Positions 27,045 to 34,424 of a DNA stretch of 64,000 nucleotides are shown here, in pieces (position 1 is the stretch's first letter; each line of letters starts with the position of its first letter). Source of the DNA: Paenibacillus dokdonensis (lineage in GTDB: Bacteria; Bacillota; Bacilli; Paenibacillales; Paenibacillaceae); the NCBI RefSeq assembly GCF_004916975.1, contig NZ_STGQ01000002.1, forward strand, positions 248,001 to 312,000, written 5' to 3'. The position numbers were made by a program, and so were the translations under genes. Below the pieces are notes generated by a model, which was given only the letters and a program-made list of their open reading frames with translations, did no database searches and was not told the origin of the DNA.

Positions 27045-27086
27045 GAATTTGTTAGACTAATTTGTTGGTGTCATTATAACAAATTC
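27045..27086. promoter_or_regulatory. Inverted repeat GAATTTGTTA/TAACAAATTC in the kinase promoter
   Basis: GAATTTGTTA (27045-27054) and TAACAAATTC (27077-27086) are perfect reverse complements with a centre-to-centre distance of 32 bases (three helical turns). A third AATTTGTT lies between (27059-27066). The distal arm overlaps a minus-strand TATAAT (27078-27073). No good -35 is seen, so activator dependence is likely. The ATAACAAA core is shared with the mannan locus. Confidence 0.5.
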
Positions 27087-27148
27087 AAAACAGGTATTAT
27101 ACAAGTTATGCCTATTTTATTTTCCGGAAAAATTACTCATCTTCCGCA

Positions 27149-27176
27149 TTGACAAAACAAGTCATCGGCGTATACA
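27149..27176 (+). promoter_or_regulatory. Promoter of the small-protein/ABC exporter operon
   Basis: TTGACA (27149-27154), a 16-base spacer and TATACA (27171-27176). The -10 lies inside the first of two operator-like repeats. Confidence 0.65.
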
Positions 27177-27215
27177 TTTGTATACAAGTTAAAAAGCGTA
27201 TGCATTTGTATACAC
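27168..27215. promoter_or_regulatory. Twin operator, 28-base period
   Basis: GCGTATACATTTGTATACAA (27168-27187) and GCGTATGCATTTGTATACAC (27196-27215) match at 18 of 20 positions. Each holds the palindrome GTATAC-N4-GTATAC (second with one change). TTGTATACAA inside the first resembles the core of the B. subtilis gluconate GntR operator, so a GntR-family repressor is a candidate; none is encoded next door. Confidence 0.65.
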
Positions 27216-27233
27216 TTTGAAGGAGTGACAATT

Positions 27234-27647
27234 ATGAGGGAAGATCATACAGAGGCAAGACAAGGAACAGACGAGGTTAAAGATCATGGTGGACGTGGAG
27301 GACGCCGCGGCGGACACGGAAGACATGACCATGACCGGCGGGGACGAAGAGAGGATGGTGTTGAGGACGAACATGCACGCAATTTCCACAGTGCCCAGAC
27401 CTTCCGTCGTGGACGTGTGCTCATGTTTCTGGAACGTCTGCAGGTGCAGCGGGATACGTTAATGCAGCAGCTCGGCAAGCCGGAATTCCAATCCATTGTC
27501 CCCATTATAACCGGTGAACTGAAGGCTGTTGACCAAATGATGCAGGAATACATCCATACCTTTGAACTTCGTGAAATTGAAAATCCTTCTGCAAAAGACC
27601 CGTCCACTTCTGCCCCGTCTGCTCCCCATCATCAAGATACGGAGTGA
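27234..27647 (+). CDS. Small His/Arg/Gly-rich protein heading the ABC exporter operon
   Basis: A 137-residue protein of unknown function. Residues 1-48 are strongly charged and rich in His, Arg, Gly, Asp and Glu (GGRGGRRGGHGRHDHDRRGR); residues 52-110 form a probable two-helix unit (FRRGRVLMFLERLQVQRDTL and GELKAVDQMMQEYIHTFEL); the tail is Pro/Ser/Ala-rich. No helix-turn-helix is visible, so it is not an ordinary repressor. ATG at 27234 has AGGAG 8 bases upstream; a GTG at 27225 is too close to that site. The exporter follows after 9 bases, so the genes are cotranscribed. Possible roles are metal or nucleic-acid binding through the N-terminal tail or regulation of the exporter; none is shown. 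Confidence 0.8.
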   Translation: MREDHTEARQGTDEVKDHGGRGGRRGGHGRHDHDRRGRREDGVEDEHARNFHSAQTFRRGRVLMFLERLQVQRDTLMQQLGKPEFQSIVPIITGELKAVDQMMQEYIHTFELREIENPSAKDPSTSAPSAPHHQDTE

Positions 27648-27656
27648 GGTGAGAAC

Positions 27657-29411
27657 ATGTGGAAACTGAGAGCATACCTGCGTCCTTACAAAACCTCCGT
27701 AATCTTGGCACCGCTGTTCATGCTGCTGGAGGTATCTATGGATTTATTGCTTCCGGCCCTGATGGCAAGCATTGTGAATAAAGGAATTATTGCGGGCGAC
27801 CTCGCCTATATCCAGCATACGGGGCTGCTCATGCTTGGTGTTGCCCTGATCGGTCTGCTCGGTGGTGTGGGCTGCACGGTCTTTTCAAGCTACGCCTCTC
27901 AAAATGTCAGCATGGACTTGAGAAACAGCTTGTTTAACAAGATACAAACCTTTTCTTTTCGCCATATCGATGAGCTGAAGAGCGGCTCGCTGATTACCAG
28001 GCTGACCAATGACGTTGTTCAGGTGCAGACTTTTGTTCAAATGATGCTGCGCAGCATCCGATCACCGCTGCTATTTATCGGCAGCTTTATCATGGCCCTC
28101 GTGATGAGCCCGCGTTTGACGCTGATTCTGCTCATATCGATACCGCTGTTATTTGTATTTTTGCTGGTGCTCATCCGGCGGTCTTTCCCTTTGTTTACGA
28201 AGGTGCAGGCCATGCTCGATGGCGTGAACAATGTGCTTCAGGAAAATCTGTCCGGCATTCGTGTCGTGAAAGCCTTTGTGCGTTCCGATTATGAGCGCGG
28301 GCGTTTCGCCGAAGCCAACCAAGCCTACACGGGGATCGCCATCAGGGCAACCCGGCTGTTGGCATTGAATATGCCGGTGATGACGTTGATCCTTAACCTG
28401 AGTATCGTCGCTGTATTATGGTTTGGGGGCAGGCTCACTTTAGGAGGTTCGCTATCCTCGGGAGAGTTGATCGCATTTATCAATTATGTGACTCAGCTGC
28501 TGTTCGCCATGCTGATGATCACCAACATGCTGACTTTCATCTCGCGTGCTAAAGTATCGGCCGACCGGATTCAGGAAATCTTCGATACCGAGCCGGATAT
28601 TCATGATCCGGAAGTCATTCGAGAGCAGCGGACATCATGGACCGGAGAGGTTGAATTCTATGATGTTTCCTTTGGCTATGGGATGCAGCATGAGCAGAAT
28701 CCAAGGGAGCTTATTCTGAAACACATCAGTTTCAAGGCGAATCCCGGCCAAACAACCGCCATTCTGGGTGAAACCGGTTCAGGCAAGTCCTCCCTGGTCC
28801 ATCTGATTCCGCGTCTCTATGAGGCGACAGGCGGCCATGTCCGGATTGACGGCTGCGACGTCCGCGATATCCCGCTGGATGAGCTGCGCGGGATGATTGG
28901 CATGACGCTGCAGCAATCGGTTCTGTTCAGCGGCAAAATCATCGATAACATCCGCTATGGCCGTCCCGATGCCTCGTTTGACGAAGTGGTTCAAGTGGCT
29001 AAAGCAGCTCAGGCACATGAATTTATTATGCAAACGCCGGATGGATACGACACCATTATGGGACAGAAGGGCGTAAATCTGTCCGGCGGTCAAAAGCAGC
29101 GCTTATCCATCGCCCGCGCGCTGCTGGTCAAGCCGCGGATCTTAATACTTGACGATAGTACAAGTGCTGTAGATGTAGGGACAGAATCACGCATCCAGCT
29201 TGCGTTTAAAACCCTGATGAAGGATAGTACGAACATTATCATTGCCCAGCGGATCTCCTCCGTCATGGAAGCCGATCAGATCCTTGTACTGGAGAACGGA
29301 TCCATTGCCGCGCAAGGGACGCATGATGAACTGCTGCAGAGCAGTGAAATTTATCAGGATATTTACCGGTCTCAGCGGAAGGAGGATCATCCACATGCCA
29401 CAGCCAACTAA
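27657..29411 (+). CDS. Heterodimeric ABC exporter, half with degenerate Walker B
   Basis: A 584-residue half-transporter: six membrane helices to about residue 300 and a C-terminal ATPase. Walker A is GETGSGKSSL, the signature is LSGGQKQR, and Walker B reads ILILDDSTSAVD, with Asp in place of the catalytic Glu. That change is characteristic of one partner in asymmetric heterodimers such as BmrCD/TM287-288. The partner gene at 29395 overlaps by 17 bases and has a normal Glu. Type and order resemble the yfiB-yfiC/bmrCD group of multidrug exporters. The substrate is unknown. A paralogue begins at 771 on the other strand. Confidence 0.93.
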   Translation: MWKLRAYLRPYKTSVILAPLFMLLEVSMDLLLPALMASIVNKGIIAGDLAYIQHTGLLMLGVALIGLLGGVGCTVFSSYASQNVSMDLRNSLFNKIQTFSFRHIDELKSGSLITRLTNDVVQVQTFVQMMLRSIRSPLLFIGSFIMALVMSPRLTLILLISIPLLFVFLLVLIRRSFPLFTKVQAMLDGVNNVLQENLSGIRVVKAFVRSDYERGRFAEANQAYTGIAIRATRLLALNMPVMTLILNLSIVAVLWFGGRLTLGGSLSSGELIAFINYVTQLLFAMLMITNMLTFISRAKVSADRIQEIFDTEPDIHDPEVIREQRTSWTGEVEFYDVSFGYGMQHEQNPRELILKHISFKANPGQTTAILGETGSGKSSLVHLIPRLYEATGGHVRIDGCDVRDIPLDELRGMIGMTLQQSVLFSGKIIDNIRYGRPDASFDEVVQVAKAAQAHEFIMQTPDGYDTIMGQKGVNLSGGQKQRLSIARALLVKPRILILDDSTSAVDVGTESRIQLAFKTLMKDSTNIIIAQRISSVMEADQILVLENGSIAAQGTHDELLQSSEIYQDIYRSQRKEDHPHATAN

Positions 29412-31248
29412 ATCCGGGATTCCCAGCCCCTCCGGGGGCGGTGTGCCTCCCATGATGGGTAGGGGACCGGGTGGCCCCGGCCCCATAGTCATGAATAAAG
29501 CAAAGCCCAAGCAGGCATCTGCTACGCTGAAGCGGTTATGGTCCTATTTGAACCGGCAGCGCTGGGGGCTGATTACGGTATATATCTCCACCATTCTGAG
29601 CTCTGTCATTGCATTGATCGGTCCCTTTCTCATCGGGAAAGCAATTGATCAATTTATTATGCCGAATAAACATGAGGGTTTCCTGTCTCTGTGTCTGCTG
29701 ATGATCGGCATCTATGTGCTGGGAAGCCTTGTCTCCTGGGTTCAGGTGTACGTCATGACAGGCGTCTCGCAGCGAACGGTATTAGAGCTCAGGCATGATT
29801 TGTTCGATAAATATCAGCAGCTGCCGCTGCGGTTCTTCGACACCCATCATACAGGTGAACTGATGAGCCGGACGACCAATGATATTGAGAATGTATCCAA
29901 TTCCCTCAACCAAAGCGTCACGCAGCTGCTGAACAGCCTGATTATGCTGGCTGGTTCTCTGGTCATTATGCTGAAGCTGAATCTTTCCCTTACTCTGGTG
30001 AGCATGATCAGCATTCCCCTCGTCCTGCTGGCAACAAAGCGGATCACCCGTGTGACCCGCAAGTATTTCAAATCGCAGCAGCAGCATTTGGGCGAGCTGA
30101 ACGGCTATATCGAGGAAACGATCAGCGGACAGAAGATCGTCAAGCTTTTCCGCCGTGAACCTGTTGTAATCCAGCAATTCCAAAGCATCAACCGCAATCT
30201 GAACCGTGTCGGCATCAAAGCGCAGATTGTTTCCGGCTTGGTCGGCCCCGTTATGAACATGGTGAATAATTTAAGCTTTGCCCTCATTGCCGCCATTGGT
30301 GGCTGGATGGCGTTCAACGGACATACCAGCGTGGGTATTATCGTCAGCTTTCTTAACTACTCCAAGCAATTTGGACGGCCGATTACGGAGCTGGCCAACC
30401 AGTTTAACCTGATGCAGTCAGCAATCGCAGGGGCCGAGCGCGTGTTTGAGGTGTTTGATCTGAAAACCGAATACGAGGATCAGAGCTCCCATGCTGCGAA
30501 GCTCGACACCGTACAGGGGCATGTTGAATTCCAACAGGTATCCTTCGGCTACAATCCGGAAACTCCAATACTTAAGCAAGTATCATTCGAGGCCGCACCA
30601 GGTGATATGATCGCGCTCGTTGGTCCGACCGGTGCGGGCAAGACGACCATCGTCAATCTGCTGACCCGCTTTTACGAGATTGATGAAGGGGATATCTGCA
30701 TCGATGGACAGAGCATCAAAGAAACGGATAAGAATAGCCTGCGTTCCAAAGTAGGGATTGTGCTTCAGGATGCATATGTATTCTCCGGCAGCATCCGGGA
30801 GAACATCCGCTTCGGAAGGCTCGATGCAACCGATCAAGAGGTGGAAACGGCTGCCAGGCTTGCGAATGCGGACCGATTCATTACCCGTCTTCCAGAGGGT
30901 TATGATACCGTCTTGGCTGCGGAAGGCAGCAATATCAGCCACGGTCAGCGGCAGCTCCTGACCATTGCCCGCGCGATCCTGGCCGATCCGGCGATCCTTA
31001 TTCTGGATGAAGCGACCAGCAGCGTGGATACCCGTACGGAAATGCATGTACAGGATGCGATGAAGACGCTGATGAAGGGCCGGACCAGCTTCGTGATTGC
31101 CCACCGCCTGAGCACGATTCAGGATGCAGACCGCATTCTCTTTATCCGTGACGGCTGCATTGCCGAGCAGGGCAGCCATCATGAGCTGCTGGAGGCCAAG
31201 GGTTATTATTATGAGCTTTACTCCAGCCAGTTCCAGCGGGCCATCTGA
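29395..31248 (+). CDS. Heterodimeric ABC exporter, catalytic half
   Basis: A 617-residue half-transporter starting at ATG 29395, within the end of the previous gene, with AAGGAGG 9 bases upstream; an earlier in-frame start inside the previous gene lacks a ribosome-binding site. The first 35 residues form a Pro/Gly/Met-rich extension (MPQPTKSGIPSPSGGGVPPM) before the first helix. The ATPase has Walker A GPTGAGKTTIV, an altered signature ISHGQRQLL (His for Gly), and Walker B ILILDEATSSVD with the catalytic Glu. With its degenerate partner it should make one canonical and one non-canonical ATP site. The operon ends at the complex terminator at 31265. Confidence 0.94.
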   Translation: MPQPTKSGIPSPSGGGVPPMMGRGPGGPGPIVMNKAKPKQASATLKRLWSYLNRQRWGLITVYISTILSSVIALIGPFLIGKAIDQFIMPNKHEGFLSLCLLMIGIYVLGSLVSWVQVYVMTGVSQRTVLELRHDLFDKYQQLPLRFFDTHHTGELMSRTTNDIENVSNSLNQSVTQLLNSLIMLAGSLVIMLKLNLSLTLVSMISIPLVLLATKRITRVTRKYFKSQQQHLGELNGYIEETISGQKIVKLFRREPVVIQQFQSINRNLNRVGIKAQIVSGLVGPVMNMVNNLSFALIAAIGGWMAFNGHTSVGIIVSFLNYSKQFGRPITELANQFNLMQSAIAGAERVFEVFDLKTEYEDQSSHAAKLDTVQGHVEFQQVSFGYNPETPILKQVSFEAAPGDMIALVGPTGAGKTTIVNLLTRFYEIDEGDICIDGQSIKETDKNSLRSKVGIVLQDAYVFSGSIRENIRFGRLDATDQEVETAARLANADRFITRLPEGYDTVLAAEGSNISHGQRQLLTIARAILADPAILILDEATSSVDTRTEMHVQDAMKTLMKGRTSFVIAHRLSTIQDADRILFIRDGCIAEQGSHHELLEAKGYYYELYSSQFQRAI

Positions 31249-31264
31249 CCCTTTCTGAAGACTA

Positions 31265-31352
31265 CAAAAAAAACCGGCACTGCTATATAAATTGAACTAA
31301 AGTTTGTTTTTCTTTAGTTCATTTATTATTACAGCAGCATGCCGGTTTTTTA
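31265..31352. terminator. Nested (two-stem) bidirectional terminator
   Basis: An outer stem AAAAACCGGCACTGCT / AGCAGCATGCCGGTTTTT encloses a second, AT-rich stem ATAAATTGAACTAAAG / CTTTAGTTCATTTAT with loop TTTGTTTTT. T and A runs flank both sides. It separates the convergent exporter and hydrolase genes and is much longer than the other terminators here. Confidence 0.85.
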
Positions 31353-31364
31353 ATTTTCGATCGC

Positions 31365-32381
31365 TCATATGATTCCAGTACCGAATCCGTCAAGCTTAGC
31401 TCCACTCTCACCATAGCCAGGTACCGCTCGGTCATCCAGCTGGCCCCGAGCTAGGCCCAAATAACGGTCCGCAAAGCGGCCGATCCGTTCACGGTAGCTC
31501 GTTTTATCCATAAAATATGCATTCGCATGAACCGCACCGGACACCACATAGAGCTCCTTCTCTCCTCCCGCAGCAGCCGCAAGGCGGTTCACCATTTCAA
31601 ACGGAACAAATGTATCCTTGTCCCCGTGAATGAACAGAATGGGCAGTTTTGTCTTCGCCACCTGTCTAAGCGCCGAGCCTTCACCAAAAAAGTAGCCCGC
31701 ACGGAGCTTGCACATCAGACTCGTAATGGGGAGCAGCGGAAACGGCGGCAGCTTGTACATCTGCTTCAGCTGATACGTCAGGATATCTTGAACCGATGTA
31801 TAGGCGCAGTCCGATACGATGCATTTGACCTGTTCCGGCAGCTTCTCCCCGCTGGTCATGAGCACCGTGGCACCGCCCATCGAGACCCCATGCAGCAGTA
31901 TCTGCGTCTGCGGTCCACTCCGCTTCACAACATAACCGATCCACTTGATAATGTCCCGGCGATCCGGCCAGCCGAAACCGATGTAGCTTCCACCGCTTTG
32001 TCCATGGCCCCGATTATCGGGCATAAGCACATGAAAGCCCATCTCATGATAGAGCTTGGCGAAAGCGCCCATTTCCCTACCCTGACTATAATATCCATGA
32101 ACCAGGACTACCGTACGATCCGACGGCTCGGCGGACGGAATGTAATAGCCCGTTAATGAAAGCCCGTCCTCGGCCTGCATATGGAGCGTTTCAAGCGGCT
32201 GGCTCTTCAACCATTCCTCTTCATGCTCCCATGGGTTATCCACTTTAATAAGAGAGGGATCCTCCTCCAGAAAATCCTTTTTGCTGCGCCGGATCCCGAC
32301 ATTATAGAAGTACATACTGGCTCCTAAAAGCACGAGCACAATCAAAATAAGACAAATGATGACCGTTGTTACTACCGTCAT
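31365..32381 (-). CDS. Membrane-anchored alpha/beta hydrolase (YqkD-like)
   Basis: A 338-residue protein with one N-terminal membrane helix (residues 4-26) and an alpha/beta-hydrolase domain. The nucleophile is in LHGVSMGGATVLM, the acid in FIHGDKDTFVP, and the base in GAVHANAYF. The oxyanion loop is VLVHGYYSQGREM, and PDNRGHGQSGG is the family motif. Similar in size and layout to YqkD of B. subtilis, whose substrate is not established. A 14-base palindrome CACGCCGAGGCGTG (32407-32420) lies in its leader. It is preceded, on the same strand, by the small membrane protein gene at 32574, from which a terminator-like hairpin separates it. Confidence 0.88.
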   Translation of the reverse strand: MTVVTTVIICLILIVLVLLGASMYFYNVGIRRSKKDFLEEDPSLIKVDNPWEHEEEWLKSQPLETLHMQAEDGLSLTGYYIPSAEPSDRTVVLVHGYYSQGREMGAFAKLYHEMGFHVLMPDNRGHGQSGGSYIGFGWPDRRDIIKWIGYVVKRSGPQTQILLHGVSMGGATVLMTSGEKLPEQVKCIVSDCAYTSVQDILTYQLKQMYKLPPFPLLPITSLMCKLRAGYFFGEGSALRQVAKTKLPILFIHGDKDTFVPFEMVNRLAAAAGGEKELYVVSGAVHANAYFMDKTSYRERIGRFADRYLGLARGQLDDRAVPGYGESGAKLDGFGTGII

Positions 32382-32507
32382 GATTTCCTCCCACTGCCTG
32401 CTGAATCACGCCGAGGCGTGCATCATATATATAGAATTTCTTATCTCTTAAAATAACACCCGCTACAGCCCAGTGACAATGAAATGTTCAATAATGCCAA
32501 AGAAAAA

Positions 32508-32546
32508 ACAGCCTCCGGACTGATGACCGGTACGGCTGCTTTATCT
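32508..32546 (-). terminator. Terminator after the small membrane protein gene
   Basis: On the minus strand AGCAGCCGTACCGG and CCGGAGGCTG pair and are followed by TTTTTTC. The remaining part of the 192-base gap 32382-32573 holds only the leader of the hydrolase gene. Confidence 0.65.
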
Positions 32547-32573
32547 CTACTCATGATTCCTGCCAGCCCCTCC

Positions 32574-33023
32574 CTATTTTCCCTGATCCCTCATCATGGC
32601 GCGCAGTGCCTCGCGATAGGCATCATCAGAGCTTGGATCAGGCTTCTTCACAGGCGGCGGACTGCTCTCTTCTTCCACTGGTGTATGACCTGCGAACTTC
32701 CGAAGAGCTTCACGATAGGCACGATCACCGTCGCTGGCCGACCGATGCGCTTCAGACTCGGCCTCCTCCAGCGCGATTCTGTCCGGAGCTTCCGGTGCGA
32801 TCACTCTTTGTTCTTGTTCGACCGTTACATGGGCCTCGACTGGAGGAGCAGGAGTTATATCAGCCGGAGGTGCCGGGGTTGAGGGCGCAGCGGGCGGAGC
32901 AGAGGAAGCTGCAGGTTCCTCCCTGACATCTGGACGTTTCCCTGACCTCTTCGTTAAACGGGAGTTATATACAAAAAGAAAAATAAGCGCCACAATGGCG
33001 AGTACAACAAAAGCAATGACCAT
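32574..33023 (-). CDS. Small single-pass membrane protein with repeated AYREALR motif
   Basis: A 149-residue protein of unknown function. Residues 1-20 form a membrane helix (MVIAFVVLAIVALIFLFVYN) followed by basic residues, so the rest is probably cytoplasmic. Residues 35-60 are Pro/Ala-rich. The C-terminal part contains two copies of a short helical motif, DRAYREALRKFAG at about 99-111 and DDAYREALRAMMR at about 133-145, each preceded by a charged Ser/Asp linker. This repeat looks like a peptide-binding or oligomerisation element. It sits 12 bases downstream of the WrbA-like gene, likely in one operon. I do not recognise a family. Confidence 0.7.
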   Translation of the reverse strand: MVIAFVVLAIVALIFLFVYNSRLTKRSGKRPDVREEPAASSAPPAAPSTPAPPADITPAPPVEAHVTVEQEQRVIAPEAPDRIALEEAESEAHRSASDGDRAYREALRKFAGHTPVEEESSPPPVKKPDPSSDDAYREALRAMMRDQGK

Positions 33024-33035
33024 ATAGCATCCACC

Positions 33036-33590
33036 CTACCTTGTCGTAGTTGAAGCAACCAGCTGCTTGGTTACCTCAGCTACCCGTCTGCCTAACGCAC
33101 GACCGAGGATCAGATCATTTTCACTTGGCAGGTTCTTCGGATCATTCTCCGACAGCTCTACAGGGCAGGTTACGCCAACACCGTAGTATGATCCGTATAA
33201 CGCATTTTCCGGAATATTCCCGGGCAGTCCGACAATAATCATGCCGTTATGAAGCATCGGCGTAATCAGGTTGATCAGGGTCGACTCCAGTCCACCGTGA
33301 ACGGTAGCTGTTGTGCAAAATACGCCCCCGACCTTTCCAACCAGCTTGCCCTGTGCCCACAGGTATCCCAAACGGTCAATCCAGGTTTTGAGCCCGGCGC
33401 TGATCGTACCGAAATGACCCGGGCAGCCCCAAATAATCGCATCCATATCCTCCAGCTTGTAGATATCAGCATCATTCACGTGGGAAATTTCGGCCTCGGC
33501 TCCGTCTACGGCGGTTACACCCTCCATCACAGAGCGCGCGAGCGCCTCGGTATGTCCATTCTCACTATCATAAATCACATATATTTTCAT
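33036..33590 (-). CDS. WrbA-like NAD(P)H:quinone oxidoreductase / flavodoxin-fold protein
   Basis: A 184-residue flavodoxin-fold protein. FMN-binding loop [20 protein letters not shown] at the N-terminus, then [22 protein letters not shown], the WrbA-type motif, and [15 protein letters not shown]. It probably reduces quinones by two electrons. ATG at 33590 is chosen over a frame opening seven codons earlier (33611), because the flavodoxin strand begins there and AAGGGGAC precedes it. The gene is first in a probable operon with the small membrane protein. It diverges from the EmrAB-type efflux pair 180 bases away, a common layout for quinone/drug stress responses. Confidence 0.88.
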   Translation of the reverse strand: MKIYVIYDSENGHTEALARSVMEGVTAVDGAEAEISHVNDADIYKLEDMDAIIWGCPGHFGTISAGLKTWIDRLGYLWAQGKLVGKVGGVFCTTATVHGGLESTLINLITPMLHNGMIIVGLPGNIPENALYGSYYGVGVTCPVELSENDPKNLPSENDLILGRALGRRVAEVTKQLVASTTTR

Positions 33591-33769
33591 GCGGAATGTC
33601 CCCTTTTCCATGCTTTGATTTCTTATTTATCCCCAGAAGATCTCCGTTTATCCAGTACTCTAGTTAGCGAATCCGAAAAAGAAACGAAGCTGAATATGAA
33701 TTCTCCGTTTAGGGGATGCTCTCTGTAATTGGCTAAAGATAGCAACCATTTAGGAGGAGACAACACGTT

Positions 33770-34405
33770 ATGAACTCACGCGCACTTCTTGTCAATGTAC
33801 TCGTCGTCATTATTGTGCTCGGACTGGGCGGAGCGGCGATTTACTATTACAATCAGACATCCAGCTACGTCAAAACGGACAATGCCCAGGTTACCGGACA
33901 AGCCGTTTCGATCGCTGCTCCAGCTGCTGGAAAGCTCGACACCTGGAATGCCCAGGTCGGTCAATATTTTAAAACCGGTGATGTGGTTGGGAGTATAACT
34001 GCTCAGGGCACCCGGGTTGATATTACCGTTCCGCTCAGTTCTACAATCGTTCAACAAACGGCAATCCCTCATTCCTATGTAGCACCGGGGACTTCGCTGG
34101 CCAGAGGCTTCAATCTGAATAATCTGTGGATTTCAGCCAATATAGAAGAAACCAAGCTGGATAAAATCAAGGTTGGTCAAACGGTTGATGTCTATGTAGA
34201 TGCTTTTCCGGATACAACGCTCACCGGCAAAATCGATCAGATCGGCCTGGCCACTGCTTCGACGTTCTCTATGTTTCCAAGTACAAACTCCAACGCCAAC
34301 TACACCAAAGTGACGCAGGTCGTGCCCATTATCATCACGATTGAGGGCTACAAAGGTCTCGGAATTGTCCCTGGCATGAACGCTACCGTCCGAATTCACA
34401 TTTAG
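33770..34405 (+). CDS. EmrA/HlyD-type membrane fusion protein (short)
   Basis: A 211-residue adaptor with one N-terminal membrane helix (residues 7-27), then YYNQTSSYVKTDNAQVTGQAVSIAAPAAGKL, the EmrA biotinyl-lipoyl-like domain, and the beta-barrel portion (NLWISANIEETKLDKIKVGQTVDVYVD). The coiled-coil hairpin of Gram-negative EmrA is missing, as expected in a single-membrane cell. AGGAGG lies 9 bases upstream of the ATG. It overlaps no gene but is only 19 bases before the MFS transporter, with which it forms a drug efflux unit. Confidence 0.9.
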   Translation: MNSRALLVNVLVVIIVLGLGGAAIYYYNQTSSYVKTDNAQVTGQAVSIAAPAAGKLDTWNAQVGQYFKTGDVVGSITAQGTRVDITVPLSSTIVQQTAIPHSYVAPGTSLARGFNLNNLWISANIEETKLDKIKVGQTVDVYVDAFPDTTLTGKIDQIGLATASTFSMFPSTNSNANYTKVTQVVPIIITIEGYKGLGIVPGMNATVRIHI

Positions 34406-34424
34406 CGAGGGGGCAGGTCCTGCC

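Noticed and set aside
33641-33711. TCTCCGTTTA repeated at 33641 and 33702 between wrbA-like and emrA-like genes
   Set aside because: Two 10-base copies 61 bases apart, no symmetry and no clear relation to a promoter; could be chance.
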